Positions 37,717 to 46,230 of a stretch of DNA of 62,558 nt are shown here, piece by piece. A program made the translations under genes and the position numbers. The notes under the pieces are model-generated. The model was not told where the DNA came from, searched no databases, and was given only the letters and a program-made list of their open reading frames with translations. The stretch is from Gammaproteobacteria bacterium (lineage in GTDB: Bacteria; Pseudomonadota; Gammaproteobacteria; Natronospirales; REEB76): positions 1 to 62,558 of the forward strand of contig DAHUYB010000014.1 of assembly GCA_027315405.1 (NCBI GenBank), written 5' to 3'. The stretch's first letter is position 1. Every line of letters begins with the position of its first letter.

Positions 37717-39069
37717 TTATGCGCTCGGCGGCTCGCGGGCGGCAGTCTCCAACCGCTCGATGATGCGCGGCAGCCACTCCGCGTGCTCCGGCTTCATCAG
37801 GCATGAACGTAAGGCGGTAACGGTTTCCGCATCGCGTGCCAGCCGCGGCCACCAGGCGGCGGCCAGTTGGTTCGGCACGCGCAACAGCGCCAGATGCAGT
37901 TGCCGCCGGGCAGCTCCATCAAATACCGCTTGTGCGCGCCGGCTGGCGGCCTGCCTGCTCGGCGCCGCCATTGTCCAAACAACGATATCCAGCTCCGGCG
38001 CAGGCCCGGCAAGATAGTGCTCGCTGTCCGCCAAATGCCGGTGTAATCTCAGCGCCGTCCGGTGCGCAGCCTCAATATCCCGGGCGAATTCACCGCCCGG
38101 CATCATCGGCAGGAATCGCTGGGTGGCCCACAAGGCCACCGCCGCTGCTCCGGGGCGGGAACATTCCAGGCTGATCTCGCCAAGATGCAGCTCCGCCGAA
38201 GTGAAATAGGTATAGGGGGATTCGTGTCTGTAAAAACGGCCTTCTGATGGATTCCGCAACAGCACGCAACCGCAACCATAGGGTTGCAAACCGTGCTTGT
38301 GGGGATCCACTACGATGGAATCCGCCTGCGCCGCAGCACCAAAGGCGGCGCGTGTTGTGCCATCCAGATTGTCGGCCAGCATGAAATAGCCGCCATAGGC
38401 CGCATCCACGTGCACACGGAAGCCATAGCGTTCGCGCAATTGCATAATTTCATGCAATGGATCCACCGCGCCCAAAGCAGTGGTGCCGAGCGTCGCCACC
38501 ACGGTGGCAACGCGTTCGCGCTTGAGGATACCTTCCAGTGCGTTCATATCCATGCGCCCGGCTGCATCAACTACCACGCTTTGGAATGGCAGTTGCAATA
38601 CTTCGCACATGCGTGCGTGGGTGTAATGAGCTTGCTCCGAGGCCAGCACCAGACCTTGCGTGCATGCCTGCCGTGCCACCCACAGCGCCTCCAGATTGGC
38701 AACGGTGCCGCCGGCGCACAGATGACCGAGATGAGTTTCATACCCGAACATGCGCGCGATGTTGGCGACCGCCTCTTTCTCCATGGCGGAACTGGCACGG
38801 CCGCCGTCCAAGGCGTGGTTATTGGGATTGATGTACTGCGCCAGCATATAGGCAAGCTGCGCCACTGGATGTGGCGGTTTCAGCATCTGCCCGGCGTATA
38901 GCGGATGAGGATACGGAAAATTATCCTGCAAGCGCTGCGCGACTTCTTGCAATACCGCATGCAGACGCTCCGGCTGCACAGCGGGCGTGAATTTCGGCAA
39001 CTCTTGGAAACCCTGCTCCAGAATAACCAAGGCTTCATCAAGATATCGCAGGGCGTTTCGTTCAAACAT
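37717..39069 (-). CDS. PLP-dependent group II decarboxylase / aminotransferase-fold enzyme
   Basis: This 450-residue enzyme has the fold-type I motifs of pyridoxal-dependent decarboxylases: LCAGGTVANLEALWVARQ, VATLGTTALGAVDPL, the cofactor Asp in VHVDAAYGGYFML and the Schiff-base Lys in DSIVVDPHKHGLQPYG near residue 245. The substrate cannot be read from sequence; relatives act on glutamate, aspartate, tyrosine or sphingosine phosphate. It starts 24 nt after the stop of the TPR protein, so the two probably form an operon. Confidence 0.85.
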   Translation of the reverse strand: MFERNALRYLDEALVILEQGFQELPKFTPAVQPERLHAVLQEVAQRLQDNFPYPHPLYAGQMLKPPHPVAQLAYMLAQYINPNNHALDGGRASSAMEKEAVANIARMFGYETHLGHLCAGGTVANLEALWVARQACTQGLVLASEQAHYTHARMCEVLQLPFQSVVVDAAGRMDMNALEGILKRERVATVVATLGTTALGAVDPLHEIMQLRERYGFRVHVDAAYGGYFMLADNLDGTTRAAFGAAAQADSIVVDPHKHGLQPYGCGCVLLRNPSEGRFYRHESPYTYFTSAELHLGEISLECSRPGAAAVALWATQRFLPMMPGGEFARDIEAAHRTALRLHRHLADSEHYLAGPAPELDIVVWTMAAPSRQAASRRAQAVFDGAARRQLHLALLRVPNQLAAAWWPRLARDAETVTALRSCLMKPEHAEWLPRIIERLETAAREPPSA

Positions 39070-39093
39070 CGAGATATACGCGGGTTCTCGCCA

Positions 39094-40974
39094 TTACGGC
39101 TTATCGGCCGGCTTGGCCTGGGGCAGCAGCATGAGTTGTTGCATAGCGTGCCGCAACAATGCCTGTTGAGAGGGATCGTTGGTGGCATTCAGCAACCCTT
39201 GATAGAGGTTACGCGCGTCTTCGATATACCCCGCCTTGGCGAGCATCTGCGCCGCCTGATAACGCGCGCTTTTGGCCCACTGATCCATGGAGTAAGGATC
39301 CACCAGAATTGCGGAACGCAAATACAGCTCCGCCGCCTGGGGATAATCCCCCAGGGCTTTATAGGAGTCCGCGATCCAGAACAGCAGCTGACGCCGCTGG
39401 TCCGATGTCAGGCTCGGCTGCAACAGCGCCTCGAAGAACGGAATCGCATCCCGGTTACGGCCGATGGTCTGCAAGTCAAACAGCACCGGCAGCACCTCGC
39501 CAGGATCAACCGGCGCACCGCTGGCGAATAGAGTCTTGAGTGCCTGGATGCCCGCATCCGGTTGACCGCCCAAAATGAACACCCGCGCGCGCTGCAATTG
39601 CCAAGCCAGCGGATCGGTGTCCGGCGGCGGCTGATCCAGGCCTCGCATAAGCTTGGAAGCCAAAGGGATATCGGGAATTGCCAGCACGTCATTGACCAGA
39701 ATGTAGCGCACATCCGCTGGGATAGTGCTTACCGTCTTGAAGCGCTTGGAATCCAGATACAGATGCCGCAGCACAACTGCGCCGTATTTTTGTTTCTGGA
39801 TGAGGCTGGCGAATTGCCAATGAGCAACGCCCTGCTGCTGGGCAGTGGGTGCGTTGAAGGCTACCACGCTGAACAGGGCGCAGGCGCGTATAGGACTGGA
39901 GTCATAGCGATTGGATGCCGCCAGATACCAGGCCTGATCGTCGCCTACAACCAGTTGCAACTGATTGCCCAGATCCTCGCCGTAACTCACATACGCATCC
40001 CAGAGCATGTCGGGTGTAATCGCGAATACCGGATCTTGGTCCAGCAACCCGGGTTGCAGTCCCAGACCATTCTGCAATGCCTGGATACGTGCCACCGGAT
40101 TGTTGAGCGACTCGGCGGCCTCGGCGGCGATGAACCAGGCATGCGTGCGCTGCGCTACCGGGAGTTTGCGGTTGCTGCCGATGGAATCTGCTTTTTGCAT
40201 GACTTTGGCCGGCGGGCTCGCGCCCGTGCGCAACAGGGCAAACAACCTCAACATGTCGGCGTCCGTGCCCTTGCTGCCTTGCAGCACATCCAATGCCGCC
40301 TGCGGTTGTCGGGTACGCAGAAACAAGCGCGCTTCCAACAGCGGCCAGTTGCCCGCGTCCTGGGGGTAGTCCTGGCGGTAGCGGATCACCGCGGTCTGGG
40401 CGTCGTCGAGACGCTGGTCCGTGAGATAGCTGCGCAACACCAACTGCCGCAGTTGACTCAAGGTCTGATCATCGGGAGGAGATCGTGTATTCCAGATGAG
40501 TCTACGCAGAATCTCCCGGGCTTCATGGCCTTTACCGAGCCGCAGCCAGGCCGCGGCCGCCTGCATGTCCTCCCATCGACGGAAATCCACGCCGACTTCC
40601 GTCGGCAAATGCTGCACGCGGGCGATGACGGCCTGCGAGTTTCCGGTGGATTGGTACAGATAGATGCGCTCCCGCTCCCAGGCCATCCAACCCGCCGCAT
40701 CCTGAGCGAAATCCGGCTGGTCGCGATCAATGAATTGCAAAGCCAGATGCGGAGCGCCCGCCGATGCGAATCCGCTGATGTCCTGCAATGTCGGTGTGGC
40801 GTTCAGGTTGGGCGCCGGTTGCGGCGGCGCTGAGGCTGGTTTTGCGGACGCAGCTGCGTGGCTTTTTTTGGGTGTGGCTTTATGCTGATGGTGTTTGATA
40901 GCAGCATGCGCCGGCATCGACGTTACCAGCACGGCGGCAAACAGAATCGGAAAACTGCGAGGGTGCATGCGCAT
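39094..40974 (-). CDS. periplasmic TPR-repeat protein, function unknown
   Basis: This 626-residue product starts with a signal peptide (FPILFAAVLVTSMPAHA), a His/Lys/Ala/Pro-rich low-complexity stretch to about residue 60, and then helical repeats that look like TPR units along its length (for example RQLLFWIADSYKALGDYPQAA and AQMLAKAGYIEDARNLYQGLL). I recognise no catalytic domain. TPR proteins usually act as scaffolds. It lies upstream of, and likely in an operon with, the PLP decarboxylase, and directly downstream of the rplS terminator. Confidence 0.75.
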   Translation of the reverse strand: MRMHPRSFPILFAAVLVTSMPAHAAIKHHQHKATPKKSHAAASAKPASAPPQPAPNLNATPTLQDISGFASAGAPHLALQFIDRDQPDFAQDAAGWMAWERERIYLYQSTGNSQAVIARVQHLPTEVGVDFRRWEDMQAAAAWLRLGKGHEAREILRRLIWNTRSPPDDQTLSQLRQLVLRSYLTDQRLDDAQTAVIRYRQDYPQDAGNWPLLEARLFLRTRQPQAALDVLQGSKGTDADMLRLFALLRTGASPPAKVMQKADSIGSNRKLPVAQRTHAWFIAAEAAESLNNPVARIQALQNGLGLQPGLLDQDPVFAITPDMLWDAYVSYGEDLGNQLQLVVGDDQAWYLAASNRYDSSPIRACALFSVVAFNAPTAQQQGVAHWQFASLIQKQKYGAVVLRHLYLDSKRFKTVSTIPADVRYILVNDVLAIPDIPLASKLMRGLDQPPPDTDPLAWQLQRARVFILGGQPDAGIQALKTLFASGAPVDPGEVLPVLFDLQTIGRNRDAIPFFEALLQPSLTSDQRRQLLFWIADSYKALGDYPQAAELYLRSAILVDPYSMDQWAKSARYQAAQMLAKAGYIEDARNLYQGLLNATNDPSQQALLRHAMQQLMLLPQAKPADKP

Positions 40975-40985
40975 GGACTGCAGTG

Positions 40986-41018
40986 CTTATAAAACAACGG
41001 GTGCCAGCGGCACCCGTT
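40986..41018 (-). terminator. Rho-independent terminator after rplS
   Basis: On the minus strand a 10-bp perfect stem AACGGGTGCC / GGCACCCGTT with a 3-nt loop is followed by TGTTTTAT. It closes the rpsP-rimM-trmD-rplS operon 28 nt after the rplS stop. Confidence 0.85.
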
Positions 41019-41045
41019 ATTGTATCAGCACAAATTTCTCCGTCT

Positions 41046-41387
41046 TCAGACCTTCTCGCGAATGCGCGCCGCCTTGCCGGACAGATCCCGCAGGTAATAG
41101 AGCTTGGCGCGTCGCACATCGCCCTTGCGCTTGATCTCGATGGCCCCGATGGCGGGGCTGTGGGTCTGAAAGGTGCGTTCCACGCCTTCGCCGTGGGAAA
41201 CTTTGCGCACCGTAAAAGAGGAGTTCAGGCCGCGATTGCTCTTGGCTATAACCATGCCCTCGAAAGCCTGGAGACGCTCGCGCTCGCCGTCCTTGACCTT
41301 GACCTGCACCACGATGGTATCGCCCGGGGAAAATACCGGTATTTCCTTGAGCTGCGCTTTTTCAATCTGTTCGATGATCTTGTTCAT
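41046..41387 (-). CDS. rplS: 50S ribosomal protein L19
   Basis: This 113-residue ribosomal protein sits at the 30S-50S interface. It begins [19 protein letters not shown] and contains [19 protein letters not shown] and the C-terminal [18 protein letters not shown] block, all standard. It is the last gene of rpsP-rimM-trmD-rplS and is followed by a strong terminator. Confidence 0.97.
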   Translation of the reverse strand: MNKIIEQIEKAQLKEIPVFSPGDTIVVQVKVKDGERERLQAFEGMVIAKSNRGLNSSFTVRKVSHGEGVERTFQTHSPAIGAIEIKRKGDVRRAKLYYLRDLSGKAARIREKV

Positions 41388-41416
41388 GGCCGTTTACCTT
41401 TACGCAAATCGAATGA

Positions 41417-42169
41417 TCATTGCTTTTCGTGTGTGCGGATGAATGCATTCAACCAGCTGCGCTCATCCGCGCTCAATTCCAGTTTTTCCAGCAGCTCCGG
41501 ACGCCGCAGCCAGGTGCGGCCCAAGGCCTGCTGCCGGCGCCAGCGGCGAATGGCCGCATGGTCACCGCTCATCAATACCGGCGGCACTCGCCGGCCATCA
41601 ACGTCCTCCGGCCGGGTGTAGTGCGGATAATCCAGCAAGCCGTGCATGAATGAATCTTCGGCCGCGGACTCGGCATCGTTCAACGCGCCGGGCAACAGTC
41701 GCACCAAGGCGTCGATTATCACCAGTGCCGCCAGCTCGCCGCCGGAAAGCACGTAATCACCGATGGACAGTTCCTCATCCACCTCGGTCTCGATAACACG
41801 CTCATCCACGCCTTCATAACGGCCCGCCACCAGCACCGTGGCTGCCGATGCCGCCAGACGCTGTGCGTCTTGCTGCTCAAAACGCTTGCCCTGCGGACTC
41901 AAAAAAATCACCTGCGCTTGCGGACCGGCTGCCGCCCGCGCCGCGCGGATGGCCGCGCGCAGGGGCCCGACCTTCATCACCATGCCCGGTCCGCCGCCAA
42001 ATGGGCGATCGTCCACGCTACGATGCCTGTCGCTGGTGTAATCCCGCGGATTCCACCCCTGTACTTTCAACAGTCCGCGTTGCACCGCGCGTCCGGTGAC
42101 GCCGAACGCCAGCAGCGCATCCAGCATCTCCGGAAAAAGCGTCACCACCTGAATAGCCAAGACGCTCAT
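41417..42169 (-). CDS. trmD: tRNA (guanine-N1-)-methyltransferase
   Basis: This 250-residue SPOUT-fold enzyme methylates G37 of tRNAs reading CNN and GGN codons and so prevents frameshifting. Motifs: [42 protein letters not shown] and the SAM-binding knot [20 protein letters not shown]. The start at 42169 lies two bases after the rimM stop; the open frame extends into rimM but family members begin near here. Confidence 0.96.
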   Translation of the reverse strand: MSVLAIQVVTLFPEMLDALLAFGVTGRAVQRGLLKVQGWNPRDYTSDRHRSVDDRPFGGGPGMVMKVGPLRAAIRAARAAAGPQAQVIFLSPQGKRFEQQDAQRLAASAATVLVAGRYEGVDERVIETEVDEELSIGDYVLSGGELAALVIIDALVRLLPGALNDAESAAEDSFMHGLLDYPHYTRPEDVDGRRVPPVLMSGDHAAIRRWRRQQALGRTWLRRPELLEKLELSADERSWLNAFIRTHEKQ

Positions 42170-42171
42170 TT

Positions 42172-42708
42172 TTAGAAATCCGGATCCCAGTCCACGCAAA
42201 TCACTCGCGCGTCCAGATCCACATGCTTGATTACCTGTCCGCGAATAAAGGGAATCAAGTATTCACGTGCGCCCTGCACCACCAGCACGTCGTTGGCGCC
42301 GGTGGCCAGCAGGGTTTTCACCGTGCCGAGTATCCGGCCGTCAGCCAACCGCACCTGCACACCTACCAGATCAGCCCAGTAATATTCGCCGGGCTTGGTC
42401 GCCGCCAATTGCTCGCGGCGCACCGCAATGTTCGCCCCTATCAGGGCCGCCGCCTGTTCGCGATTATCCACACCGTGCAAACGTGCGATGACACCCTTGC
42501 CGTGGATGCGGCCCTCGGCCACTTGCCATTCCCGCCACTGGTCGCCGAGTTCCAGCAGCCAGGGGCGGTATTCAACGATCTTATCCCGGGGTTCGGTCCA
42601 GGATTGGAGTTTGACCCAGCCCTTGACGCCGAAATGGCCCGCAATCCTGCCGATAACGATGCGCCGGGATTCCGCTGCGGACATGGCGCAAACAGGCGCC
42701 GGAATCAA
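42172..42708 (-). CDS. rimM: 16S rRNA processing protein RimM
   Basis: This protein of about 178 residues assists maturation of the 30S head by binding S19. The N-terminal domain has [20 protein letters not shown] and the PRC-barrel part [24 protein letters not shown] at 42708 overlaps the rpsP stop by four bases and has AAGG upstream; an ATG at 42684 (170 residues) is a possible alternative with no clear ribosome-binding site. It lies between rpsP and trmD. Confidence 0.92.
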   Translation of the reverse strand: MIPAPVCAMSAAESRRIVIGRIAGHFGVKGWVKLQSWTEPRDKIVEYRPWLLELGDQWREWQVAEGRIHGKGVIARLHGVDNREQAAALIGANIAVRREQLAATKPGEYYWADLVGVQVRLADGRILGTVKTLLATGANDVLVVQGAREYLIPFIRGQVIKHVDLDARVICVDWDPDF

Positions 42709-42953
42709 ACGGCGACCTTGTGCTCCTTCATGAGATAGCTCACACGATCCGACGGCTGGGCGCCCTTGGAGAGCCAGTACTTGACGCGCTCCGCGTCCAA
42801 GCGCAGCACTTCCTCATGACTCACCGCCATGGGGTTGAAGAAGCCCAGGCGCTCGATGTAACGGCCATCGCGGGCCGAGCGGCTGTCGGTCACGATTACA
42901 TGATAAAAGGGGCGCTTCTTGGCGCCGCCCCGCGTCAAACGAATGGTCACCAT
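42705..42953 (-). CDS. rpsP: 30S ribosomal protein S16
   Basis: This 82-residue protein begins [19 protein letters not shown], with the family [14 protein letters not shown] block and a C-terminal [12 protein letters not shown]. The start is the ATG at 42953, about eleven bases after AGAGGAT; the longer open frame upstream is not coding. Its leader carries a 9-bp GC-rich hairpin (42987-42995 with 42999-43007). It is the first gene of the operon. Confidence 0.96.
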   Translation of the reverse strand: MVTIRLTRGGAKKRPFYHVIVTDSRSARDGRYIERLGFFNPMAVSHEEVLRLDAERVKYWLSKGAQPSDRVSYLMKEHKVAV

Positions 42954-43021
42954 GGAATTCACTATCCTCTGAATGCGAATCCGGGCCGGCCGGAATTGTT
43001 CCGGCCGCCGGGGGACTGCGC

Positions 43022-43049
43022 ATTTTACGGGATTCTGGCCAAAAGTGAA
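43022..43049 (-). promoter_or_regulatory. candidate sigma70 promoter of the rpsP operon
   Basis: On the minus strand TTCACT (43044-43049) is separated by 16 nt from TAAAAT (43022-43027). Transcription would begin near 43015 and include a 9-bp GC-rich hairpin just before rpsP. The -35 is a moderate match. Confidence 0.45.
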
Positions 43050-43141
43050 GGGCTGAGAAGGACTTGCGGCCCATATGCTCAAACATTCCGCCCCTGCCGT
43101 GCGTACGCCCGTTCATTGCGCTTGATAACTCGTCATCCGAA

Positions 43142-43171
43142 TTGTACACTTTTTGTAATCCACATTAGAAT
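43142..43171 (+). promoter_or_regulatory. candidate promoter of the toxin-antitoxin pair
   Basis: TTGTAC (43142-43147) is followed after 18 nt by TAGAAT (43166-43171). Seven bases further is the ATG at 43178, so the transcript may begin at or next to the start codon. No Shine-Dalgarno sequence is visible before that ATG. Confidence 0.5.
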
Positions 43172-43177
43172 ACACAA

Positions 43178-43414
43178 ATGACTACGGTTTCCATACGCCT
43201 GCCGGACGCATTGCTCAAGGAGACCGAGAAACGCGCCCGCGAACTACGCATTCCTCGCGCCGAGTACATACGCCGGGCCATTGAATCCTTGAACGCCTCG
43301 GCCGCTGCCCAGCACCGCCGCCGCCGGCTCATCGAGGTATCTCGGCGTGTCCGTAAGGAAAGCCTGCGCGTGAATGCCGAATTCGAGGCCATCGAAGACG
43401 CCCCCGATGCGTAG
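43178..43414 (+). CDS. ribbon-helix-helix antitoxin (MazE-like partner)
   Basis: This 78-residue protein has the RHH DNA-binding pattern TTVSIRLPDALLKETEKRARELRIPRAEYIRRAIESL followed by a basic stretch and an acidic tail, the part that would wrap the toxin. It should repress its own promoter as a dimer and neutralise the toxin encoded next. Its stop overlaps the toxin start by eight bases. Its ATG lies seven bases after a good -10 box with no ribosome-binding site. It reads against the surrounding ribosomal genes. Confidence 0.85.
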   Translation: MTTVSIRLPDALLKETEKRARELRIPRAEYIRRAIESLNASAAAQHRRRRLIEVSRRVRKESLRVNAEFEAIEDAPDA

Positions 43415-43757
43415 GCGCGGCAGCGTCTGGCTCGCCAACCTGAATCCCGGCCGCCGCACAGAGCCAGGCAAAATCCGGCCGGTACTCGTCGTGCAAAGCC
43501 AAGCATTGCTCGATGCAGAACATCCCTCCACTCTGATTATTCCACTGACCTCCCATCTCATAAACGACGCTGAACCATTGCGCTTGCGAATATACGCACA
43601 AGAAGGCCTTGACAAAGATTCCGATCTATTACTTGATCAACTCCGCGCCATAGATAACAAACGGCTGGTGCAAGGCCCTTTGCTGCAATGCCCGCCGGAA
43701 TTCATGTATGAGGTGGATGAGGCACTGCTTGAAGTTCTGGACATCACATTGGTCTGA
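43407..43757 (+). CDS. MazF/PemK-type mRNA interferase toxin
   Basis: This 116-residue protein begins MRRRGSVWLANLNPGRRTE and shows the MazF core: a conserved Arg in GKIRPVLVVQ and the IIPLTS strand with the catalytic Thr/Ser, then LLLDQLRAIDNKRLVQ. MazF toxins cleave RNA at short sequences and arrest growth. I use the internal ATG at 43407 because it overlaps the antitoxin stop and matches the family start. The pair lies between rpsP and ffh on the opposite strand, convergent with ffh. Confidence 0.88.
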   Translation: MRRRGSVWLANLNPGRRTEPGKIRPVLVVQSQALLDAEHPSTLIIPLTSHLINDAEPLRLRIYAQEGLDKDSDLLLDQLRAIDNKRLVQGPLLQCPPEFMYEVDEALLEVLDITLV

Positions 43758-43778
43758 ACCAAAACCAATTCCACAAAA

Positions 43779-45128
43779 TCAGAACCCCGGCGGCAGTCTT
43801 CCTTTGAAGCTGCTGAGCATCTTCGCCATGCCGCCGCCCGCCATCTGCTTCATCACCCGAGAAAGCTGCTCGAACTGCTTGAGCAGCCGGTTCACTTCCT
43901 GCACCTGGGTGCCGGAGCCCTGCGCGATGCGCCGCCGGCGAGAACCGTTGATGAGTTCCGGGCGTCGCCGCTCCTTGATGGTCATGGAATTGATGATGGC
44001 GATCTGCCGATGCACGTCGCGATCATTGAACCGTGACTTGGCCTGTTCCGGAATCCGGCCGGCACCCGGAAGTTTATCGAGCACGGCCGTAAGCCCGCCC
44101 ATGCTCATCATTTGCTGTAGCTGATCGCGGAAATCCTCCAGATCAAAGCCCTTGCCTTTTTTAAGCTTGGCGGCAAGTTTGCCGGCCTTTTCATGGTCGG
44201 CCTTTTGGTGGGCCTCTTCCACCAGCGACAACACGTCGCCCATACCCAGAATGCGCGAGGCCAGCCGCTCCGGATAAAAGACTTCCAACGCCGTGGTTTT
44301 TTCACCCATGCCCAGGAACTTGATGGGTGCGCCGGTGATGTGCTTCACGGACAGGGCTGCGCCGCCGCGGGCATCGCCATCAGCCTTGGTGAGCACAATA
44401 CCGGTGAGCGGCAAACTCTGGCTGAAGATGGCAGCGGCATTCGCAGCATCCTGGCCGGCCATGGCATCCACCACGAACAGGGTTTCCACCGGCTCCACCG
44501 CCAAGTGGATGCGCTGCGCCTCTTGCATCATGGCGTCGTCCACGTGCTGACGGCCGGCGCTATCCACGATCAACACATCGTAAAGTTGCTTGCGCGCATC
44601 GTTCAATGCCATTCGCGCAATCTTTACCGGATCATCACCTGGCGGCGTGAAATAACCGGCGCTGATCTCCTGCGCCAGTTTCTGCAACTGTTCTCGGGCT
44701 GCGGGACGATAAATATCGACGCTCACCATCGCGACTTTCTTATCCAGCCGTGCGTGCAAAAAACGCGCCAGCTTGGCCGCCGTTGTGGTCTTGCCGGCAC
44801 CCTGCAACCCCACCAGCAATATCGCCGCGGGTGGACGCGTGCTGAGGTTAAGTTGGGCATCGCCGCCGCCCATGACCGCTACCAGCTCGTTGTGCACGAT
44901 CTTGATGAGTACCTGGCCTGGCGTGAGACTCTTTAGAACGTCGCCACCCAACGCCCGTGTGCGCACCTGCTCGATAAAAACCTTGACAACCGGTAGCGCC
45001 ACATCGGCTTCCAAAAGCGCCATGCGCACATCGCGAAGCACGTCGCGGATATTGTTTTCCGTGAGTCGGCCGCTGCCGCGCAGCATATCGAGCGTGCGCG
45101 TGAGACGTGCGCTTAAGGCTTCAAACAT
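43779..45128 (-). CDS. ffh: signal recognition particle protein Ffh
   Basis: This 449-residue GTPase binds signal sequences of nascent membrane proteins and 4.5S RNA. The N domain starts MFEALSARLTRTLDMLRG, the GTP-binding G1 is GLQGAGKTTTAAKLA near residue 107, DTAGR appears as VDSAGRQHVD and TKADGDARGGAALS follows; the C-terminal M domain is methionine-rich (LQQMMSMGG, VMKQMAGGGMAKML). It is divergent from ypjD, as in other gammaproteobacteria. Confidence 0.97.
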   Translation of the reverse strand: MFEALSARLTRTLDMLRGSGRLTENNIRDVLRDVRMALLEADVALPVVKVFIEQVRTRALGGDVLKSLTPGQVLIKIVHNELVAVMGGGDAQLNLSTRPPAAILLVGLQGAGKTTTAAKLARFLHARLDKKVAMVSVDIYRPAAREQLQKLAQEISAGYFTPPGDDPVKIARMALNDARKQLYDVLIVDSAGRQHVDDAMMQEAQRIHLAVEPVETLFVVDAMAGQDAANAAAIFSQSLPLTGIVLTKADGDARGGAALSVKHITGAPIKFLGMGEKTTALEVFYPERLASRILGMGDVLSLVEEAHQKADHEKAGKLAAKLKKGKGFDLEDFRDQLQQMMSMGGLTAVLDKLPGAGRIPEQAKSRFNDRDVHRQIAIINSMTIKERRRPELINGSRRRRIAQGSGTQVQEVNRLLKQFEQLSRVMKQMAGGGMAKMLSSFKGRLPPGF

Positions 45129-45247
45129 GGGATCTCGCCATTGGAACCGGAGTGCGAATTATAGCTCGGGCATCGCACCGCTCCTTGCTCAAGGGTGCAT
45201 GACCTATCCGGGGGTATGCAATTAGGCTTGAGATACGCTCTTTAAGT

Positions 45248-45269
45248 CCACCGCCAGTATGGCGGGTGG
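45248..45269. repeat. small inverted repeat between ffh and ypjD
   Basis: CCACCGCCA (45248-45256) pairs with TGGCGGGTGG (45260-45269) with one bulged G and a 3-nt loop. It lies in the 249-nt divergent gap between ffh and ypjD, which holds no gene that I can see. No T-tract follows on either strand. Confidence 0.4.
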
Positions 45270-45377
45270 TATCAAAGGATGCCTGAATGCCGCCGTTGTT
45301 TGCGGTCTTGCCCCGCCGCTTCACCCAACGCCTACGCCTGTGCGATGATGCGCTGGTGGATAAGCACACTCTGAGCG

Positions 45378-46214
45378 ATGTGTATGCGGTTCACCAGCTT
45401 GGCTGTCATTGATTTGATCTTCTACTGCGTGGCGGCGCTGGCGCTGCTGCTGGCGTTCTTCAAGCGCGGGCCGGCGTTTATCCGCGAACGCCGGGGTTTC
45501 GTGGGCAGCGCTGCCGTCACCGCTGTGCTGTTGCATACCCTATTGCTCTACACACTGATCTTCAAGCCCCATGGCATGGATCTGGGGTTCTTCAACGCCG
45601 CTTCGCTGGTCGGCTGGTTAGTGGCGCTGATCGCACTCGCCACCTTGTTTAAACCGCATTTCGAAAATCTCGGCGTGGTGCTGTTGCCGCTGGCCGGCCT
45701 CAGTATCCTGCTGGCAGAGTTGTTTCCCAGCGACCGGCTTATGGTGATTGAAAGTGACTGGCCCTTGGATGCACACATCATCCTGTCTTTGATAGCCTAC
45801 AGCCTGATGGGAGTAGCGGCACTGCAGGCACTGCTGATGGCAGTGCAGGAGCACCGGCTGCGGCGACGCATGCCGGGCGGCGTGTGGAGCGCGTTGCCGC
45901 CGCTGCAGCTCATGGAACGCTTTTTGTTCCAGCTCATCATTGCCGGTTTTGTCCTGCTGACATTGGCGCTGTTCGCGGGCTTCATTTTTGTGCACAACCT
46001 GATGGCCCAGCACTTGGTGCACAAGACCGTGCTGTCGCTGCTGGCGTGGCTGGTGTTTGCGATTCTACTGTGGGGACGATGGCGGTTCGGCTGGCGCGGC
46101 CGCACCGCGATTCGCTGGACGCTAGGCGGTTTCGTGGTTCTGATGCTGGCGTATTTCGGCAGTAAGGCGGTACTGGAGCTGATTTTGGGTCGGCACTGGA
46201 ATCTCATGTCCTGA
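45378..46214 (+). CDS. ypjD: CcsA/HemX-family inner-membrane protein YpjD
   Basis: This 278-residue protein has about eight hydrophobic segments typical of YpjD (VIDLIFYCVAALALLLAFF, AAVTAVLLHTLLLYTLIF, WLVALIALATLF, LSLIAYSLMGVAALQALLMA, FQLIIAGFVLLTLALFAGF, KTVLSLLAWLVFAILLWGRW). The family is related to cytochrome c assembly protein CcsA but lacks its tryptophan-rich heme motif, so a heme role is unproven. The start is at 45378 or the next ATG at 45384. It lies between ffh and corB, the same order as in E. coli. Confidence 0.88.
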   Translation: MCMRFTSLAVIDLIFYCVAALALLLAFFKRGPAFIRERRGFVGSAAVTAVLLHTLLLYTLIFKPHGMDLGFFNAASLVGWLVALIALATLFKPHFENLGVVLLPLAGLSILLAELFPSDRLMVIESDWPLDAHIILSLIAYSLMGVAALQALLMAVQEHRLRRRMPGGVWSALPPLQLMERFLFQLIIAGFVLLTLALFAGFIFVHNLMAQHLVHKTVLSLLAWLVFAILLWGRWRFGWRGRTAIRWTLGGFVVLMLAYFGSKAVLELILGRHWNLMS

Positions 46215-46230
46215 GTGAGGTGATCGGGCT

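Noticed and set aside
39562-40833. Plus-strand open frame (423 codons) opposite the TPR protein
   Set aside because: No ribosome-binding site or domain pattern, while the minus-strand frame has a signal peptide and repeats.
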